Assembly (NCBI RefSeq): GCF_004765815.2 | Contig: NZ_ML974127.1 | Location: 1,218,927 to 1,282,926, forward strand | Reading direction: 5' to 3' | Length of the DNA stretch: 64,000 bases | Origin: Halorussus salinus | GTDB taxonomy: Archaea > Halobacteriota > Halobacteria > Halobacteriales > Haladaptataceae | In this document: positions 60,849 through 64,000 of the stretch, one piece after another | Position numbering within the stretch: position 1 is the first letter of the stretch | Layout: every line of letters starts with the position of its first letter | The notes under the pieces: generated by a model | What the model was told of the DNA's origin: nothing | Database searches by the model: none | The model's input: the letters and a program-made list of their open reading frames with translations, nothing else | Made by a program: the position numbers and the translations under genes

Positions 60849-62285
60849 TCAGTCCGAGGTCGCGGACTGGTCGGAAGTAGCTTCCTCCGCGTCGGCGGGC
60901 GAATCGGCGGCCGCCGGTTCTTTCGCCGAGGAGTCCCACCGCGTTCCGGCCCGCTCGTGAAGCGTCATCTCGACGGGGTTCTTCGGCCGGGCGGTGATGC
61001 TCGGCCGGAGGTCGAGCGCAGGCGAGGAGACCAGTTCCAAGTGGTACTCCTGTAGAATCGTCGCCAGCACGAGGCGGGCCTCCAGCAGGGCGAACCGGTC
61101 GCCGATACAGCGCCGCGGCCCCGCCGCGAACGGGAAGTAGGCGAGTCGCGGTAGATTCTGCTCGAAGTCGTCGGTCCATCGCTCCGGTCTGAACGCCATC
61201 GGGTCGTCGTACCACCGCGGGTCGCGGTGGACGACGTGCTGGCTCATGCTCACCGTTACGCCCGACGGAATCCGGTAGTCGCCCACGCGGTCGTCTTCGA
61301 CCGGTTCGCGGACGATGCCCGGTACCGGCGGGTAGAGGCGCATCGACTCCTTGACGACTCGTTCGAGGTAGGGCAGGTCGCCCAAGTCCATCATCGTCGG
61401 GCGGTCGCCGCCGAGTTCGCGGTCCAGTTCGGCGACTAACTTGCGCTCGACCTCGCCATTCTGGGCCAGCAGGAAGAACGTGAACGTCAGCGCCAGCGCG
61501 GTCGTCTCGTGGCCCGCCAGCAGGAGCGTCATCACCTCGTCGCGGACCTGTTGGTCGGTCATCCCCTCGCCTTCCTCGTCGCGCGCGGCCAACAGCATCG
61601 ACACCACGTCGTCCTCCGTGGGGTTGCGCTTGCGCTCGGCGATGATTTCGGCGACCACGCTGTCCAGCGTCTCGACGGCCCGCTCGAACTTCCGGCGACT
61701 CGGCGTCGGTATCTCCTCGGGCAGGAGGTCGGTCAGCGAGAACTCGGCTCCGGCCATCACCGTCTCCAGCGCCTCGCCGACCGTCTCGGACTCCTCGCGC
61801 AGGTCCACGCCGAACAGCGCCCGACCCACGATGTCGAGGGTCAGCGCGGTCATCTCCGAGTGAACGTCCCGAATCTCGCCGTCGCGCCACTTCGCGGTCG
61901 CGCGCTCGGTCGCATCGACCATCATCTCGGCGTACGTCGAGATACGGTCGGGGTGAAACGAGGGTTCGATGAGGTGGCGCTGTCGCCGCCAGAACTCGCC
62001 CTCGCTGTTGAGGATGCCGTTGCCGGTCACGGGACCGAGCGTCTCCTGAAACGCCTCGCCCTTGACGTAGTTCTGGTTGTTCTGCACGAGGACGCGTTCG
62101 ATGTGGTCGGGGTCCGCGAGGTGGTACATCCACCCGCCGGGAAGCTTCCACCGCACCACGTCGCCGTACTCTCGGTGCATCCGACGCTCGAAGTCGAACG
62201 GGTCGCGGGCGTACTCGGGCAGACTCCCCACCACGGGGAGGCCGTCGGGACCCGGCGGCGTTCGTGCGGGCGCTCGCTTCGTCAT
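60849..62285 (-). CDS. Cytochrome P450
   Basis: 478 aa from the ATG at 62285. I-helix oxygen-binding 'LLLAGHETTALALTF' (A-G-x-E-T-T), K-helix 'RVVKESMRLYPP' (ExxR), 'FRPERWT' and the heme loop 'YFPFAAGPRRCIGDRFAL' with the Cys ligand. The C-terminal 40 residues are Ala/Ser/Glu-rich and extra. It hydroxylates a small hydrophobic substrate using electrons from a ferredoxin. No redox partner gene is adjacent. Substrate unknown. Confidence 0.93.
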   Translation of the reverse strand: MTKRAPARTPPGPDGLPVVGSLPEYARDPFDFERRMHREYGDVVRWKLPGGWMYHLADPDHIERVLVQNNQNYVKGEAFQETLGPVTGNGILNSEGEFWRRQRHLIEPSFHPDRISTYAEMMVDATERATAKWRDGEIRDVHSEMTALTLDIVGRALFGVDLREESETVGEALETVMAGAEFSLTDLLPEEIPTPSRRKFERAVETLDSVVAEIIAERKRNPTEDDVVSMLLAARDEEGEGMTDQQVRDEVMTLLLAGHETTALALTFTFFLLAQNGEVERKLVAELDRELGGDRPTMMDLGDLPYLERVVKESMRLYPPVPGIVREPVEDDRVGDYRIPSGVTVSMSQHVVHRDPRWYDDPMAFRPERWTDDFEQNLPRLAYFPFAAGPRRCIGDRFALLEARLVLATILQEYHLELVSSPALDLRPSITARPKNPVEMTLHERAGTRWDSSAKEPAAADSPADAEEATSDQSATSD

Positions 62286-62464
62286 GACTCCGGTTAGGCC
62301 GTCCAGACCCAAGTAGACCGCGTTAGAAACGTGCTACAACCGCGACGTTGTTTCTCCGAAATACGATAGCTTCGGTTCGGTCCGAACCGACGGCGACCGA
62401 CTCCGCGAACTCCGACTCGACAGTCACCACAAAACTCATGCCATCGGTCCGACAATCCCCGCCG

Positions 62465-62689
62465 ATGCCCTCCCAACACGATACCCACGGAGACGACGGC
62501 TGTCCGAAGTGCGGTCACACCGAGACCGACGTGGGGACCATCTCCACGACTGGCGGCGGTCTCTCGAAGATGTTCGACATCCAGACCAACGAGTTTCAGG
62601 TCGTCTCGTGTCTGAACTGCGGCTACTCCGAACTGTATCGGGACACCGGTTCGACGGGAAGCGACATCGTGGACGTGTTCCTCGGCTGA
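62465..62689 (+). CDS. Small zinc-ribbon nucleic-acid-binding-type protein
   Basis: 74 aa from the ATG at 62465 (an ATG at 62438 would add nine residues). Two CxxC motifs, 'GCPKCGHTET' and 'VSCLNCGYSEL', 32 residues apart, give a zinc ribbon; between them 'TISTTGGGLSKMFDIQTNEF' and after them 'YRDTGSTGSDIVDVFLG' match the PF09855-like family. Function in nucleic acid or ribosome-related binding is suggested by the fold only. Confidence 0.85.
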   Translation: MPSQHDTHGDDGCPKCGHTETDVGTISTTGGGLSKMFDIQTNEFQVVSCLNCGYSELYRDTGSTGSDIVDVFLG

Positions 62690-62728
62690 GACGCCGCGAC
62701 GGTCCGCGCCACCATCCCCGAGTTCACC

Positions 62729-63007
62729 ATGACCGAAATCGCAATCCTGCTGTTCTTTCTGCTCGTGAGCGTCGGCGGCGGCCTCCTGTTGTGGAAGGCG
62801 GTGGACGCCGAGAAACACCAGCGCCGGACGATGGACCGCGAGTCGGCCGAGCGCGCGGCGCGTCGAGACACCGAGGAGCGAGCGACCGCCCGCGAGTCCG
62901 CCGAACGCGCGGCCGAACGCGACACCGACGAACGCACGACGTGGCGCGACACCGCAGAAGGCCGGGCCGGACGCGACGAGGACGACGACGAGCGCCGCGG
63001 ATTCTGA
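62729..63007 (+). CDS. Small membrane-anchored charged helical protein
   Basis: 92 aa. One N-terminal membrane helix ('EIAILLFFLLVSVGGGLLLW'), then about 70 residues of an Arg/Glu/Asp-rich helix with imperfect repeats such as 'RESAERAARRDTEERATA' and 'RESAERAAERDTDERT'. It resembles short coiled-coil membrane proteins. 40 bp after the zinc-ribbon gene, likely the same transcript. Function unknown. Confidence 0.72.
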   Translation: MTEIAILLFFLLVSVGGGLLLWKAVDAEKHQRRTMDRESAERAARRDTEERATARESAERAAERDTDERTTWRDTAEGRAGRDEDDDERRGF

Positions 63008-63013
63008 CGACCC

Positions 63014-63841
63014 TCACTCCGCGTCACCGTCGTCCGCGCCGCGGCAGACCGCCGCGGACTTTCCTTCGACCGAAATCGGGTCGCCGTCGAGTCGGTACCG
63101 GAAGGTGTACGACGCGCTCCCGCCCGAGGCGTGCAGGACCGCGATAGCTCCTCGTCGTTCGTCGCCGCCGCAGTCGGCCGCGTCGATTCCGTCGGGGAAC
63201 GCGAACGGCGCGTAGGTCGTCTCGAACGGGGCGACTTCGCCGGGCGACACCACGAGGTCGCTTCTGGACGGCGAGAGCGGGCGGTTCGGGCCGACACCGA
63301 CGACGCCGGGGCCGAGGTCGAACGACGACCGGTCGAACGAATCGCTCTGCACGTCCACCGCCGGGTTCGGCACGTCGCCGGAGATACCGACGAAGCGGAC
63401 GAGGAGGGGCGCGTCGCCCTGATTCGCGACCGCGAATCGGGCGCGACCGTCGGGGAGCGCGTCCACGCCGTCCACGTAGCCGTGGACTCGCTCCGGTATC
63501 CAGCGGGTCGTCCGGCCGTCGGGGGTCTCGGCGCGCACGTGGAGCGACCGGCCGACGTAGGTCTCCATCCGGTCGGGAAACACGACGCGGAAGCGCGCCT
63601 CGCCCGGCGGACGGTCCACCGTCGCGTACTCCTCGCCGGTCGCCGAATTGTAGAGGACGGCCCGCTCCACGTCGGCGTCGTCGCGGAACTCCACGACGAG
63701 GTGCGGGCCTTCGAATCGGTGGCTCTCGAACACCGCGGATTCGGTCGGCGGGTCGGCAACGAAGGGGAGCGAGTCGGTGCATCCGGCAGTCAGGAGGGCG
63801 GTGCCGGTCGCGAGCGCGCGGAGGAGCGGGCGGCGGTTCAT
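63014..63841 (-). CDS. Secreted lipoprotein, unknown
   Basis: 275 aa. Signal with lipobox 'LLTAGCTDS' (Cys about residue 21). The mature part is beta-rich, with 'HLVVEFRDDADVERAVLYNS', 'RSLHVRAETPDGRTTRWIPE' and 'GGSASYTFRYRLDGDPIS', similar in shape to Ig/CARDB folds. Two Cys near the end ('DCGGDERR', 'AVCRGADDG') may pair. Convergent with the small membrane protein gene. Common orphan type in haloarchaea. Confidence 0.78.
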   Translation of the reverse strand: MNRRPLLRALATGTALLTAGCTDSLPFVADPPTESAVFESHRFEGPHLVVEFRDDADVERAVLYNSATGEEYATVDRPPGEARFRVVFPDRMETYVGRSLHVRAETPDGRTTRWIPERVHGYVDGVDALPDGRARFAVANQGDAPLLVRFVGISGDVPNPAVDVQSDSFDRSSFDLGPGVVGVGPNRPLSPSRSDLVVSPGEVAPFETTYAPFAFPDGIDAADCGGDERRGAIAVLHASGGSASYTFRYRLDGDPISVEGKSAAVCRGADDGDAE

Positions 63842-63880
63842 GACGGTGGCCAGTCGCGCTCGGGGTAAGTAACCTCGGGG

Positions 63881-64000
63881 TCACTCCTCGCTGTACTCCT
63901 GCCGGAGGACGAACGGCCCGATGGCGAGGGTGTGCTTGGCGACCACGACGATGCGCAGGATGTAGGTCAGGAAGATGAGGAACGGCGCGAGCGTGAGCGT
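63881..64000 (-). CDS. C-terminal end of a membrane protein (cut by window edge)
   Basis: Only the last 39 codons and the stop are inside the window. They read 'LTLAPFLIFLTYILRIVVVA' (one membrane helix) followed by a short charged tail 'VLRQEYSEE'. The frame is open to the window end. Identity of the protein cannot be told. Confidence 0.6.
   Translation of the reverse strand, partial: TLTLAPFLIFLTYILRIVVVAKHTLAIGPFVLRQEYSEE

Overview
The window is high-GC chromosomal DNA of a halophilic archaeon (class Halobacteria). Evidence: the proteins are strongly acidic with GC-ending codons; exported proteins carry Tat (twin-arginine) signals; promoters show TATA/BRE-like boxes close to start codons; and archaeal markers are present (topoisomerase VI, ATP-dependent DNA ligase, halocyanin, archaeal type IV pilins, MoxR/DUF58 cluster). 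A Halorussus- or Haladaptatus-like genus is a guess from the overall look only.

Layout. 1-13.8 kb is core and housekeeping DNA: top6B (5' truncated) and top6A, a zinc-ribbon membrane protein, a secreted precursor ending in a cysteine-rich peptide (halocin-like candidate), a Mop/TOBE protein, small membrane proteins, a metallo-beta-lactamase-fold hydrolase, a methyltransferase, a Ca2+/cation antiporter, DNA ligase and a chorismate-utilising synthase. 13.8-15.8 kb is a low-density zone with three small genes and repeated short motifs.

15.85-33.73 kb is the striking part: a virus-tail island without any recognisable head, portal, terminase, integrase, sheath or lysis gene. It holds two complete non-contractile tail modules, transcribed divergently from one 150-bp promoter region (23182-23331). 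Module 1 (minus strand) runs tail tube, chaperone G/GT, tape measure, distal tail, hub with lectin-like domain, then fibre and small proteins. Module 2 (plus strand) runs zinc-finger protein, tail tube, chaperone G/GT, short tape measure, hairpin array, baseplate proteins, FN3 fibre, FN3 hub. Both chaperones look frameshifted: module 2 by a canonical -1 slippery heptamer GGGAAAC, module 1 by a +1 (or -2) shift into a frame that has no start codon. A headless, intact, doubly equipped tail island fits a tailocin-like particle system; a decayed or satellite provirus is the main alternative.

33.8-43 kb: a Tat-exported peptide-binding protein, two near-duplicate type IV pilins, a homing-endonuclease-repeat protein, a halocyanin, an HtpX-type protease followed by 26-bp tandem repeats, and leuS. 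43-53.2 kb: MoxR ATPase, an rSAM-partnered RiPP-like protein, a GlcD-type flavoprotein oxidase, an alpha/beta hydrolase, a deazaflavin-type nitroreductase, a carotenoid oxygenase (probably retinal-forming), a PQQ-like propeller, a lipoprotein and a ThDP decarboxylase. Three gene-poor intervals carry a dispersed structured repeat. 53.9-60.8 kb is a transglutaminase/DUF58 membrane operon that would be expected to work with a MoxR ATPase. 60.8-64 kb: cytochrome P450, small zinc-ribbon and membrane proteins, a lipoprotein, and the 3' end of a membrane protein gene cut by the window edge.
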